A stretch of DNA of 60,528 nt. It comes from a virus. The DNA lies in IMG/VR virus record IMGVR_UViG_3300044712_000071, positions 1-60,528 of that record. The stretch is one strand, 5' to 3'. The translations under genes and the position numbers were made by a program. This document shows positions 18,643 through 26,919 of the stretch, piece after piece. How positions within the stretch are numbered: position 1 is the stretch's first letter; each line of letters starts with the position of its first letter. The notes under the pieces were generated by a model. It was not told the origin of the DNA. It saw only the letters and a list, made by a program, of their open reading frames with translations, and made no database searches.

Positions 18643-19119
18643 TTAGGACTCAAACATTTCCTTCTCGTGAGTGCGTCTTTTGACTAAGCCTGGCAGAACT
18701 TTACCCCCTGCTTTAGTCCATACTAAAAACTGTTCTGCAGCTCCAGCATAATCTTCACGATTTACTTTCATTCTAAGTGTAGAGTTTTGTAAATTACCTA
18801 AACCTACGTTAAAACTAAAACTTACTAAAGCATCAAATTGACCTTGAGTTAAAGGAACTTTAATTAATCTTAAAACTCCTGCTTCAAACCTAGCTAAGTC
18901 TTGACGTAGTATTTCATCTATCTCATCTGCGCTTAAAACTCTATCCCATCCTGCAGGAATAGGTAATGCTTTTCTTTCAGCCATTGGTACTTTAGCATGG
19001 TTAGGATCGATTACATGACCAACCCCAACCGTCCACAAAAGTGCAGGACATTGATAAGGTTTGTTACGAACACCCTCATCTTTTTTAATTTGTTCAATAC
19101 ACTTCTGGCTTACTTTCAT
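18643..19119 (-). CDS. Endolysin, GH24 lysozyme
   Basis: 158-residue T4/lambdoid-type lysozyme that cleaves peptidoglycan. The catalytic triad is E15, C24 and T30 with the family spacing E-8-(D/C)-5-T. The middle position is Cys, as in some P1- and 21-like endolysins. LVSFSFNVGLGNLQNSTL (residues 93-110) and RR near residue 149 are further family marks. No signal peptide is visible, so export probably needs the adjacent holin. The start overlaps the holin stop as ATGA. Confidence 0.93.
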   Translation of the reverse strand: MKVSQKCIEQIKKDEGVRNKPYQCPALLWTVGVGHVIDPNHAKVPMAERKALPIPAGWDRVLSADEIDEILRQDLARFEAGVLRLIKVPLTQGQFDALVSFSFNVGLGNLQNSTLRMKVNREDYAGAAEQFLVWTKAGGKVLPGLVKRRTHEKEMFES

Positions 19120-19619
19120 TTCTTAGACCAGCCTCTTGAACCAAACCAGTAGCCAATAATAGCACCGAGCATAGCCATCTCATCTTCACTGAAAATCATG
19201 TCAGTAGCTTTGATGAAGTCATCTACACTAGTAATTAAAGTACCGTGATTAAAGATATAAACACCCATACCAATATTAATAATAAACAACTCAGCAACAA
19301 ACAAGTAAGTTACTAATGGTCTAACTGTTGCTATAAAAGTAGAAGCCCAAGGAGCAGCTTTCTCAAGTACCTTAGCATCGTGTGCATAAGCAGCCTTAGT
19401 CATGTCTGCATCTGTCTGCATCATTACTTGGTCTGTACGAATCTCTTCTACTTTAGCCTGAGCTAAGAAGCCCTTCTCCATCATCTGAAGCTCTCGCTCA
19501 GTCTGCATCTTAGCAAGCTCTAACTCATGAGCTTTGTCAGACTTGTCTTGGAAGAATCCTAATAAACTAGGTAAACCTGAAACTAACAATCCACCTAATG
19601 TTGATAACAATGAAAACAT
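19116..19619 (-). CDS. Holin, three-TM (GTA holin) type
   Basis: 167 residues. An N-terminal hydrophobic segment (LLSTLGGLLVSGLPSLLGFF) is followed by a long charged helix (residues 25-85). Two further membrane segments follow (PLVTYLFVAELFIINIGMGV and MAMLGAIIGYWFGS). This layout matches the 3TM holin family found in gene-transfer agents and marine phages. It lies directly before the lysozyme gene with a four-base overlap, which fits a lysis cassette. Confidence 0.75.
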   Translation of the reverse strand: MFSLLSTLGGLLVSGLPSLLGFFQDKSDKAHELELAKMQTERELQMMEKGFLAQAKVEEIRTDQVMMQTDADMTKAAYAHDAKVLEKAAPWASTFIATVRPLVTYLFVAELFIINIGMGVYIFNHGTLITSVDDFIKATDMIFSEDEMAMLGAIIGYWFGSRGWSKK

Positions 19620-19621
19620 AC

Positions 19622-20050
19622 TTACTCCTTATTATTCGCTAATGGATTATCCAAAGCTCTTTTAATTTTTATGTCTACTTCTTTACGAATCTCTCTGACA
19701 TCATCTCTGGCTTCTTTTTGCATAGCTCTTGAGTCGTTACGAATAATCTTAACCTCAGTATCTAATGCACGAATCTCGTTCTTTAGGTCATTCTTAATGT
19801 CTTTAGTGTATTCATTTACTTTATTAGTATTATCTTCTAACAAAGCAATCTTTTTGTCATACTCTGTAAAATCAGGAGAAACATAGTTCTTAATGGCAGA
19901 ACGCATAGACATATAGTCATTGTAAAACTCAAAAGCACCCCAGAAAGCACCACCAACAACAGGTGCAATCGTGATAATCATGACCATAAGCTTGTTAGTT
20001 AACTTAAAACTAAAACCAGCTACACTAATTTCTTTTTCTATACTGCTCAT
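19622..20050 (-). CDS. Membrane-anchored coiled-coil protein, possible spanin-like lysis protein
   Basis: 142 residues. One N-terminal membrane segment (residues 21-42, LMVMIITIAPVVGGAFWGAF) is followed by a long charged coiled coil (about residues 60-135) with alternating Lys/Glu/Arg. An inner-membrane anchor plus coiled coil is the shape of an Rz-type inner spanin, and it sits directly before holin and lysozyme. No outer spanin partner is identified. Its start is inside the previous gene, behind GGAGATGG. Confidence 0.5.
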   Translation of the reverse strand: MSSIEKEISVAGFSFKLTNKLMVMIITIAPVVGGAFWGAFEFYNDYMSMRSAIKNYVSPDFTEYDKKIALLEDNTNKVNEYTKDIKNDLKNEIRALDTEVKIIRNDSRAMQKEARDDVREIRKEVDIKIKRALDNPLANNKE

Positions 20051-21320
20051 CTACCATCTCCTCGTGTTTAATTTGGCTATTCATTATTAAGTTATACATA
20101 GCTCTGTTATTATCTGTTATAGGTTTCTTAACCATTTTTTGGTAAGCTAAATCTAAGATGATAGGTGCTTTGTACTCGTGTACTGGTTGAGTTATCTGAG
20201 GAGCTGTACCTACTATTTCATTTTTAACTTCAGCTTTTCTAGTTGAAGTTGTTGTTGGTTTAGTTTCTGTTTTCTTTTCTTGCTTAGTCTCTGCTTGTGC
20301 TACTGACTGTGTTTGACTGTTATTATTGTTGCTAGTTTGTGTAGGAGAAGCTACGCTTACTGTGGGTCTAGTAATGACTTCGTTGACAACTGGGTCAGAC
20401 ACGACAGGAGTTGTAACGCTAACTGTGCCTGTTGAACTGACTTGAAGTACTGGCGCTGAAACACTTGCTGTTGGTGTTGAGACAATGTTATTAAGTGCAT
20501 AAGCTTCTGCGTATCCACTACATCCTCTGTCATACAACGGATTAAGGCTGCATTGTTGATTGAAATAAGCCTGAGTATAACCTGAACATCTTGTATCATA
20601 TAAAGCGTTTAACCCACATTGTTGTGTTAAATAAGCTTCTGCATATCCAGGACATTGTTGGTTGTACAATGTGTTTAAATTACATTGTTGTAATAAGTAA
20701 GCTTGTTCGTAACCTGCGCATGAAGGACTATATAAAGGATTATTTACACACAGATCAACAGTACCTTGTGTAATATAACTTGTTACTTGATTACTTACAA
20801 ATCCAGGACCATGGTAAGTCTGAGTATATTCACCAAGTGAAGTATTACCAGTCATACCTATTGTTACAGGTCTTCCTGCACTAATATTAACTTGCTCATA
20901 GTGCATACCAATATAACCTGTTGGTCTTATTTCTAATCCAAAAGTATTTAAGTTTTGGGGTCTACCATACTCACTAATATTTTCCCATTTATATCTTTGA
21001 TACTGTGTAGTTCCTTCGCTTAAAAACCTACCTTGACCATAGTTAATAAGGTCAGTTTGCAAAGGCATAATAGCAAAGTTAAATGGAGTTCCATTATTAA
21101 CTCTTAAGTCAAATCCTGTACAACACCAACTATTTGTCGGATTGAGGAAACCAACAACACCGTTACTGAACATATAAGATTCAGTAAACACACTACCATA
21201 GTAAGGAAATCCAAATTGAAGGGGTACTCTAGCATATCCATCATCCGATATATTATGTTGAATAATCTGTGCTTGTCCTAAGCTACAGCTTAATAGCAAT
21301 AGCATCAGTAACTTTTTCAT
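20025..21320 (-). CDS. Secreted protein with four Cys-rich 22-residue repeats
   Basis: 431 residues with a clear signal peptide (MKKLLMLLLLSCSLGQAQ). Residues 30-185 form a beta-rich domain (GFPYYGSVFTES, then SYMFSNGVVGF) that recalls NIDO-like extracellular domains. Residues 191-278 are exactly four 22-residue repeats of the form C-x2-N-x-L-Y-x3-C-x-G-Y-x2-A-Y. The C-terminal 150 residues are Thr/Val/Pro-rich, then charged. It should act outside the cytoplasm, perhaps in the envelope at lysis or on the virion. Function unknown. ATGA overlap with the upstream secreted protein suggests they work together. Confidence 0.75.
   Translation of the reverse strand: MKKLLMLLLLSCSLGQAQIIQHNISDDGYARVPLQFGFPYYGSVFTESYMFSNGVVGFLNPTNSWCCTGFDLRVNNGTPFNFAIMPLQTDLINYGQGRFLSEGTTQYQRYKWENISEYGRPQNLNTFGLEIRPTGYIGMHYEQVNISAGRPVTIGMTGNTSLGEYTQTYHGPGFVSNQVTSYITQGTVDLCVNNPLYSPSCAGYEQAYLLQQCNLNTLYNQQCPGYAEAYLTQQCGLNALYDTRCSGYTQAYFNQQCSLNPLYDRGCSGYAEAYALNNIVSTPTASVSAPVLQVSSTGTVSVTTPVVSDPVVNEVITRPTVSVASPTQTSNNNNSQTQSVAQAETKQEKKTETKPTTTSTRKAEVKNEIVGTAPQITQPVHEYKAPIILDLAYQKMVKKPITDNNRAMYNLIMNSQIKHEEMVDEQYRKRN
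20487..20750 (-). repeat. Four tandem 66-bp coding repeats
   Basis: Encodes four in-frame 22-residue units with paired cysteines (for example CNLNTLYNQQCPGYAEAY). The units differ at the DNA level, so the repeat is old and kept by selection on the protein. Confidence 0.85.
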
Positions 21321-21778
21321 TTTATCTTAGGTCTACTAGGTTTCATATCAGGATTAGCATCCCAATGTTCTTTAGCAGCCATGCCTACTTTTCCTTCAAT
21401 AGGACAATAAGTACCTGCATCCCACATACCCCACCAGTTATTAGCATCTTGGCACATAACGGCAACAGCAGCAGTCTTCATTTGCATATTAAACAATGAT
21501 TCTGCTTTAATAATCATTTCACAATTAGCATCTCTTACAGTAGTACCCATAGAGATACCAAAGATTTGAGTCTGTACCGCTGCAGCTACACCACTACTAC
21601 ACATTTTGTTATTAATAGTTGTAATAGCAGGACTAATTGCTGATGGTGGTGGTGACTTAACTGTAGTCTCTGATTTAGAAGTAGAGTCAGTTACAATAGG
21701 TTGAGCTAATACTTGTTTAGCAGTTAAACTAATACATACAACAACAAGGAGTCCCCAGAAGTATAGTATAGTCTTCAT
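21317..21778 (-). CDS. Secreted hypothetical protein, 153 aa
   Basis: N-terminal signal peptide (MKTILYFWGLLVVVCISL, ending VLA before QP) and then a soluble domain with four cysteines, probably two disulfides in the periplasm. The start ATG is coupled to the upstream stop (TAATG). It lies next to the Cys-repeat secreted protein, which suggests a shared envelope role such as lysis or exclusion of other phages. No family recognised. Confidence 0.65.
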   Translation of the reverse strand: MKTILYFWGLLVVVCISLTAKQVLAQPIVTDSTSKSETTVKSPPPSAISPAITTINNKMCSSGVAAAVQTQIFGISMGTTVRDANCEMIIKAESLFNMQMKTAAVAVMCQDANNWWGMWDAGTYCPIEGKVGMAAKEHWDANPDMKPSRPKIK

Positions 21779-22029
21779 TACCACTTCACCTTATTAGCCC
21801 AATAAGCCGCTGATAGAGGTCCCTTAGAGATATTTTTTGCATGACGAGCCTTCCAAGCTTCATTACGCTTAGATCCATCAGGGCTTCCTTGTACACCTTG
21901 AGCACCAAAACGAATTAGCTTTTCTGTACTACCAGACTTAGCTAAGACAGCATGGGATTTAGTAGGATGGTTAGGTGTTCTTTTTGGTTTGTTATAACCA
22001 GAGAAAGTCTCTTTACCTTTTTTAATCAT
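21778..22029 (-). CDS. Small basic hypothetical protein, 83 aa
   Basis: Lys- and Gly-rich protein with a conserved-looking C terminus (SKRNEAWKARHAKNISKGP, then SAAYWANKVKW). Pairs of small basic proteins like this and its upstream neighbour occur in many podoviruses, but I know of no role. The charge would suit nucleic-acid binding. Start overlaps the previous stop as ATGA. Confidence 0.65.
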   Translation of the reverse strand: MIKKGKETFSGYNKPKRTPNHPTKSHAVLAKSGSTEKLIRFGAQGVQGSPDGSKRNEAWKARHAKNISKGPLSAAYWANKVKW

Positions 22030-22172
22030 TTTTTCCTCGCTGTCTTTGCTGAATCTTTAAATGCTTTAGCAGTAGGAGCGCCTTTAGTTCCTGGCTTACG
22101 CATTGTTTCGCCAGATCCTTTAGCTATTCTCTTTCTTTTTGCATGTATATTAGAGTATAACCCTTGTTTCAT
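22026..22172 (-). CDS. Small basic protein, 48 aa
   Basis: Begins MKQGLYSNIHAKRKRIAKG and continues with a Lys-rich, Gly/Thr-containing tail ending AKTARKK. Very basic. The ribosome site GGAGG precedes the ATG. It is coupled to the next gene by ATGA. Similar short proteins are common in phage genomes; function unknown. Confidence 0.65.
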   Translation of the reverse strand: MKQGLYSNIHAKRKRIAKGSGETMRKPGTKGAPTAKAFKDSAKTARKK

Positions 22173-22174
22173 GG

Positions 22175-22384
22175 TTATCCTCCAAAGAACTTTTTAATTA
22201 ATAAAGTAATACCTGAACCTAGTACTCCTGCTGTTAGCAAGAGAACATACAGACCACCTTTACCTTGGTTAATTACTGCATTTACTTGTGCCATCTCCTT
22301 ACGCAGAAGATGGACTTCATTAATCAGAATAGATACTTGTGCTTCTAAAGCACCAATATCTTTTCCTGTTACTTCGTCTGTCAT
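22175..22384 (-). CDS. Small coiled-coil membrane protein, 69 aa
   Basis: An N-terminal coiled coil (residues 10-38, EAQVSILINEVHLLRKEM) is followed by a single C-terminal membrane segment (LYVLLLTAGVLGSGITLLI) and KKFFGG. It may be a holin accessory or antiholin, given the lysis genes downstream, but no motif proves this. Start and previous stop overlap as TAATG. Confidence 0.65.
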   Translation of the reverse strand: MTDEVTGKDIGALEAQVSILINEVHLLRKEMAQVNAVINQGKGGLYVLLLTAGVLGSGITLLIKKFFGG

Positions 22385-22545
22385 TATTGCTCCTCTGCAG
22401 GTTCTGGGGTATTACCCTCTTCAAGCCACTTTAGGTACTCTTGGTAGTCTGTGTTGTCTTGGTCAAATGGGATGCTAATGTTTTGACCAACAATGGTTAC
22501 AGCACAGGCTTGACCTGCCAAGTTGTTTTGAAGTTTATATTGCAT
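22384..22545 (-). CDS. Small acidic protein, 53 aa
   Basis: Starts MQYKLQNNLAGQACAVTIVG and ends in an acidic stretch with NTPEPAEEQ. It lies in the gap between a fibre gene and the membrane protein gene, joined by overlapping stop/start. Such short proteins behind fibre genes are sometimes fibre chaperones; that is a guess. Confidence 0.6.
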   Translation of the reverse strand: MQYKLQNNLAGQACAVTIVGQNISIPFDQDNTDYQEYLKWLEEGNTPEPAEEQ

Positions 22546-22547
22546 TA

Positions 22548-23621
22548 TTAAAGCTCCGCAGAAAATGTAATACGAGCGTTTGCATTGTTAGTAGAAAACC
22601 AACCAGCCTGCCCTACTGTAAAACCTGTGTTTGTTGTATTAAATCCAGCAGTCTTTCTTGAGCCTTCACTCCAAACTAACGCTGAAGGACTAGCCACACG
22701 AGCTGGAAACACATCCCTAAACATAGACAAATCCGTTGTTGTGATTGTCGGTATTGCTCTCATCTCTACAGGAAAAGCAGTTTGATAGACAGCAACTGTT
22801 GTAGTGAAAGAAGACCCTGGTGCAATTCTGCTAAAATCCTGGTCTTGTGTGTAAACAATACAATACCTCTGACACAACGCCAACTCAGTACCATAAGGTC
22901 TGTAATCAAAGCTAGTGGCAGTAGAGCCTTTTTCTAGTTGAACACCTGTGATGTAGAAGGTTGCTCCTGAATTAGTAGCCCATTGAGTTTGACCTGTTAC
23001 TGCCAATTTAGGTGTTGATGACCACGCTCCGTCTGTTCCGCCACCATAAGTTGAACCCATGCTTAGAGCAAAATAGACTTTTATGCCAATGCTGTTATCA
23101 GTAAGCCATGTGCCACTAGTATCACCTGTAAATGTTATGGTTTTATATTCCCAAGTGTTTGCAGCATTTATTGTATATCCTTTTGCACAAGTCCTATTAA
23201 AAGCGGCATTGTGTAAAGCCACGCTATATGTGCCTGTAATACTTGACCTTACCCAAAACGATACTGTAACTGATTGAGCGTTCGCTGTGCCAAAGCCAAG
23301 GTCTGAAGTATTAAAACCTTCAATAGCTTGGGCATTTCCACAATAATCTCCAGCTCCTATAGTCATAGTGCTAGATACAGTAAGTATTTGTGAATTTATA
23401 AACCCAACAGGAGCGGTTGATGAACGCTGAACTGTAATTTTACTTGCTTGTGAAACAGAACCCTGAAATCTGTCTAGATTATAGATTCCATCTGCTAAAC
23501 TAACACTCGCACCATTGTTACGCTGGTCAATGCGCATATCGCCATTGATGATTCTATTCTTAAATCCCGTATATTGCGAGTCCGAGGATAACAATCCTGG
23601 ACTAACCTGAGTTAGTGGCAT
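22548..23621 (-). CDS. Tail fibre/receptor-binding protein
   Basis: 357 residues from the ATG after AGGAGAAC. The N terminus contains FKNRIINGDMRIDQRNNGAS, a very common phage fibre opening, followed by a jelly-roll-like domain rich in Thr and aromatic residues (TFTGDTSGTWLTDNSIGIKV). The stretch FYITGVQLEKGSTATSF with FDYRPYGTELALCQRY is also typical of carbohydrate-binding tail proteins. It probably binds the host surface. Confidence 0.75.
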   Translation of the reverse strand: MPLTQVSPGLLSSDSQYTGFKNRIINGDMRIDQRNNGASVSLADGIYNLDRFQGSVSQASKITVQRSSTAPVGFINSQILTVSSTMTIGAGDYCGNAQAIEGFNTSDLGFGTANAQSVTVSFWVRSSITGTYSVALHNAAFNRTCAKGYTINAANTWEYKTITFTGDTSGTWLTDNSIGIKVYFALSMGSTYGGGTDGAWSSTPKLAVTGQTQWATNSGATFYITGVQLEKGSTATSFDYRPYGTELALCQRYCIVYTQDQDFSRIAPGSSFTTTVAVYQTAFPVEMRAIPTITTTDLSMFRDVFPARVASPSALVWSEGSRKTAGFNTTNTGFTVGQAGWFSTNNANARITFSAEL

Positions 23622-23623
23622 AA

Positions 23624-23986
23624 TTAGTTCTCCTCGTTTGCTGGGACTTCTTCCCAATTAATTGTTTCTTCGTTCCACATATAGTCTTTACCATCTGTAG
23701 GATAAGCTACAGGAGCTTCCCATAAGCAAGTATTTTCATTAAGAATCCAACTTGCAAATGGTTTAGGAGGAATAAAGGCATCAAGAGTACGATCATAGGT
23801 AAAACCAATCCCTGCGTAGTTTTTCCGCAGAGGAGTTCCACCTAATACATGCTGATTACCATAAGTATTATAAGATGTTTGAATCCATTCTCCTGGAGAT
23901 GAGTCCACGAATGTCTCAAAGAATTCTGGTTCAGCAACAATAACCTGAGTTACTACATTGTTTACTACTTTTGCGAAATGACTCAT
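23624..23986 (-). CDS. Virion or fibre-associated protein, 120 aa
   Basis: Starts MSHFAKVVNNVVTQVIVAEP and continues with Trp- and Pro-containing segments (PPKPFASWILNENTCLWEAP). This small family is widespread beside fibre genes in aquatic phages and may be a fibre-bound accessory or chaperone. The name reflects position and resemblance, not a known activity. Confidence 0.6.
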   Translation of the reverse strand: MSHFAKVVNNVVTQVIVAEPEFFETFVDSSPGEWIQTSYNTYGNQHVLGGTPLRKNYAGIGFTYDRTLDAFIPPKPFASWILNENTCLWEAPVAYPTDGKDYMWNEETINWEEVPANEEN

Positions 23987-23995
23987 GTTATCTCC

Positions 23996-24973
23996 TTATG
24001 CTGTAAATGTACCAGATGATGTAAATGTATGGATTGTGTAACCACCAGCAGATGTAACCGTACCACCTGTACCACGTTGCGAGCCTAAGTAGCGAATGAT
24101 TACAACTCCTGAGCCACCAGCTCCACCAAAACCAATATTGGAGTGAATGCCCCCGCCACCGCCGCCTGTGTTAGCAGTACCAGAGCCACCTGTACCAGTT
24201 CCAACACCATTTCCACCGCCGCCACTTCCGCCAGATCCGTGCGTAGCAGTTTGTGAACTTCCACCACCGCCACCACCGCGGGTTACCGCAGTTCCATTAA
24301 TAGAAGAACTTAATCCATTTCCGCCGTTACCAGCATTGCTCCCAGAACCATTACCACCAGCAGCACCTGCGCCACCACCGCCACCTGTCCCCCAGTTGTT
24401 TGAGTTTGTGCCGCCATTAGTACCTTGCCCCAAAGTGCCAGAACCGCCAACCAAAGCAGAAGTTGCGCTTGCACCGCCAGAACCAGAACCGCCACTATTT
24501 CCTACGCTATCCGTGGCATTGCCCCTTCCGCCGCCGCCGCCAAGTGAAGTTATTGTCGTTAGTCCTGATCCAACAATAGAAGAATTTGATCCATTTGAAG
24601 CAGTTGCGTTTTGAACGGCAGCCGCTCCAGCACCAACAGTAATTATGTATGAAACTGATGGTGTAAAAAGTGCAGGCGTTTCAGCAGAAGAGTTTCCACC
24701 AGACAATTCTCCAGTAACAGAATTTCTATACCCGCCAGCACCGCCGCCAGATCCTGCATGAGCGCCACCAGCTCCGCCACCAGCAATAACTAAGTATTCA
24801 ACGGTATACGGAAACGTAAAGCTTGTAGCCCATCCAGTGGTTGAGCCTGTATAAATCTCAACCGTATTTAAAGTAGTGTTTACACCCTGCTGACCAACAG
24901 CAGGGCTTGCGGGTCTAGTTGCAGTAGTCCATGAAGGCAAAGTTGTAGATGCTACGTTTACTGCTTTTGTCAT
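23996..24973 (-). CDS. Glycine-rich adhesin/tail fibre tip
   Basis: 325 residues. A short N-terminal attachment part (to about residue 55, with PASPAVGQQGVNTT) and YTVEYLVIAGGGAGG lead into a long region of Gly runs (about residues 70-290). The protein then closes with GGSGVVIIRYLG and a final beta strand. Such polyglycine sandwich domains are found in phage receptor-binding proteins. The DNA here is much richer in G+C than its surroundings because of the Gly codons. Probably a variable host-recognition tip. Confidence 0.75.
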   Translation of the reverse strand: MTKAVNVASTTLPSWTTATRPASPAVGQQGVNTTLNTVEIYTGSTTGWATSFTFPYTVEYLVIAGGGAGGAHAGSGGGAGGYRNSVTGELSGGNSSAETPALFTPSVSYIITVGAGAAAVQNATASNGSNSSIVGSGLTTITSLGGGGGRGNATDSVGNSGGSGSGGASATSALVGGSGTLGQGTNGGTNSNNWGTGGGGGAGAAGGNGSGSNAGNGGNGLSSSINGTAVTRGGGGGGSSQTATHGSGGSGGGGNGVGTGTGGSGTANTGGGGGGIHSNIGFGGAGGSGVVIIRYLGSQRGTGGTVTSAGGYTIHTFTSSGTFTA

Positions 24974-25191
24974 AGCGAAATACCTTTCAATTCTTCTAGT
25001 GTTTCTGCTTCATCAGCTAATTTAGTAATATCCCTTAGTCTTTGTTTCTCAGCAACAATCTCTGTAGTGTCTTCACCACTCTCTAAAGCTCTTTGAAAAG
25101 CTATATCTTGAGCTTGTAACAAAGGAGTTCTCTCAAGACGTAAACGTTCTTTAGTAATTTCTTTTGCTTTATTTAAATTAATAGTAATCAT
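24970..25191 (-). CDS. Small helical protein, fibre-cluster accessory
   Basis: 73 residues starting MITINLNKAKEITKERLRLE, highly charged and helical. The start overlaps the preceding stop as ATGA. Proteins with this opening are common beside phage fibre genes and may help fibre assembly, but this is unproven. Confidence 0.6.
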   Translation of the reverse strand: MITINLNKAKEITKERLRLERTPLLQAQDIAFQRALESGEDTTEIVAEKQRLRDITKLADEAETLEELKGISL

Positions 25192-25385
25192 TCTTGATAC
25201 TCCCAAGCATCTCTAAAAGTTCTATCTGTAGGAATGTCAGCAACGTCTATAATCTTATAAGGCTTGCCCTCAGGTACATCCTTGGAAGCTAGTTCTTCAA
25301 TTGTATGCGTTTCAAGATACTCAGGAGCTGGAATAATAATAGCAACACCGCCATCATCAGTAGGGTAAATAATTCTTTGATTCAT
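25188..25385 (-). CDS. Small protein, fibre-cluster accessory
   Basis: 65 residues starting MNQRIIYPTDDGGVAIIIPA and ending TFRDAWEYQE. The last part is a phrase often seen in small proteins encoded next to fibre genes. Coupled to the next gene by ATGA. A chaperone or fibre accessory role is inferred from position. Confidence 0.6.
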   Translation of the reverse strand: MNQRIIYPTDDGGVAIIIPAPEYLETHTIEELASKDVPEGKPYKIIDVADIPTDRTFRDAWEYQE

Positions 25386-25400
25386 AATTAGTCCTTTTAA

Positions 25401-26627
25401 TTAACGGAAGAAAGCAAGTTGCACTCTTGGAAAATCAGCACCACTTCCATTTGCAAAAGTTTCAACTCTTGTTGAGCTTGTACCTCTATTAAAACCTTCG
25501 TTAATAAAGTCTGATGTTCCACTTCTTTGTTGTCCCATAACGCAAGCATAATTTGTATCTACCATTGCTGTAGAAAAATTAACTGCATAACTACCAAGAC
25601 CAATATCAGTTATTGAGCTTACGTTACCTGCCCCCTGAATAGCTACTGTTCCATCACCCCTGAAACAAACCCATGCACGACATCCGTAAGCAGTAGCAAC
25701 TGAACCGTATCCTGAGTTGAATTGAAAGTTGCCATTATTTTCAAAGCCACCAAGTTCTGCTCTTGATGTGAAAGTTCCACCCCAAAAGCGAATACCTTGG
25801 CTTGCGTCGTTATCATAGTTAAATACATGTAAACCACGAGCGCCACCAGCTAATTGTGGTACGCCAGAAATGCCTTTAAAGTATTGGTTTAAACCACCAG
25901 ACCACTGAAAACCAATTGTTTTATCAAAATCAGCAATTATATTTCCACCAGTAACCGCTAGTTTCGCCCCGTACACTGTTGATGGGCTAGTAGTACCAAC
26001 ACCTATATTGCCTGAAGCATCCCAAAAAGGACCACCAGTACTTAAGTCAGCAGGTATTACAGCACCTGGAGCAATCTTAGCAGTAGTCACTGAGTTATCC
26101 GCTAGGTTATTAGTACTCACCGATCCAGCTGCATTTGGAATAGCATTGAGAACTGAACTAACTTGAAAGCTAATTACCTCAACTAAATCTCCTGCTGTAC
26201 ATCCATTAGCTAATACAACTGTTAAACCACTTGTTGCTGTATAATCAGCGGAACCAAGCATGACTCCGTTGCGATATACATCAATATACCCTACTGTGTA
26301 TGAGGGTACTGAGAAAGATGTCTGACCAGCAGTAGCTGTAAACTCAGTAACTGTGCGGTAGGCTGTAGTAGTAACTCCTGAAGCAGGTACTCCAAGAAAT
26401 CTAACAGAGATATTAGCTGTTCCTGTTGGAGGTGCTGGAGAGAAAGTTAGAGTTGTACCCGATACACTGTATGTGCTTGGGTCTTGTAATACACCAGAGA
26501 TAGCTACAAGAATTGAGCTTGTATTCGCTGGTGCTTGCGTTAAAGTAAACGCTGTTTGAGAGCCATTGCCGCTGAAGGAATCCGTAAGGAACGCTACAGA
26601 GGTAGGGCTATTGCCGATATATGACAT
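25401..26627 (-). CDS. Modular tail fibre protein
   Basis: 408 residues. The N-terminal module (MSYIGNSPTSVAFLTDSFSG, residues 1-85) is shared with the fibre gene at 27806-28849 and so probably attaches both to the same tail site. A linker with NSVTTAKIAPGAVIPADLST is also shared. The C-terminal part is unrelated and beta-rich. This arrangement, constant base with swapped tips, suggests several alternative receptor-binding proteins. Confidence 0.75.
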   Translation of the reverse strand: MSYIGNSPTSVAFLTDSFSGNGSQTAFTLTQAPANTSSILVAISGVLQDPSTYSVSGTTLTFSPAPPTGTANISVRFLGVPASGVTTTAYRTVTEFTATAGQTSFSVPSYTVGYIDVYRNGVMLGSADYTATSGLTVVLANGCTAGDLVEVISFQVSSVLNAIPNAAGSVSTNNLADNSVTTAKIAPGAVIPADLSTGGPFWDASGNIGVGTTSPSTVYGAKLAVTGGNIIADFDKTIGFQWSGGLNQYFKGISGVPQLAGGARGLHVFNYDNDASQGIRFWGGTFTSRAELGGFENNGNFQFNSGYGSVATAYGCRAWVCFRGDGTVAIQGAGNVSSITDIGLGSYAVNFSTAMVDTNYACVMGQQRSGTSDFINEGFNRGTSSTRVETFANGSGADFPRVQLAFFR

Positions 26628-26635
26628 TTATACTC

Positions 26636-26890
26636 CTATAATCTATTAGCATTTTCTTCTTGTTGCATCTGGTAGTTTTGAATTACTTCTTCTGTCCATA
26701 CTGCTGCTGCAATTGCTTGTACATTTGATGGCATAGCTGATACATCAGAGCCAGGAGCAAAACTCCAGCGGTGATATGTCTGAGCAATTTGCTCACCGTC
26801 TTTCATGATACGAGTAGCTTCACGCACCTGAACGATGCTATTTTCAATCACTTCAATACGGTCAATTACTTTGGTTTCTGTTAATGACAT
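26636..26890 (-). CDS. Small fibre-cluster protein, 84 aa
   Basis: Starts MSLTETKVIDRIEVIENSIV at the ATG behind AAAGGATT; an upstream in-frame start lacks a ribosome site. Charged, with a strand-rich first half (QVREATRIMKDGEQIAQTYH, then WSFAPGSD). This protein type is common between phage fibre genes. Function unknown; probably assembly-related. Confidence 0.6.
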   Translation of the reverse strand: MSLTETKVIDRIEVIENSIVQVREATRIMKDGEQIAQTYHRWSFAPGSDVSAMPSNVQAIAAAVWTEEVIQNYQMQQEENANRL

Positions 26891-26919
26891 TTTTAATCCT
26901 TTATACAAATTTTTTACGC

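Noticed and set aside
21818-21835. Partial match to the promoter motif (CTCTAAGGGA on the minus strand)
   Set aside because: Only the 3' half matches, it is inside a small gene and the upstream half is unrelated; probably chance.
24147-24614. Proline-rich open frame opposite the glycine-rich adhesin
   Set aside because: Pro codons are the complement of Gly codons; no start signal. It is a shadow.
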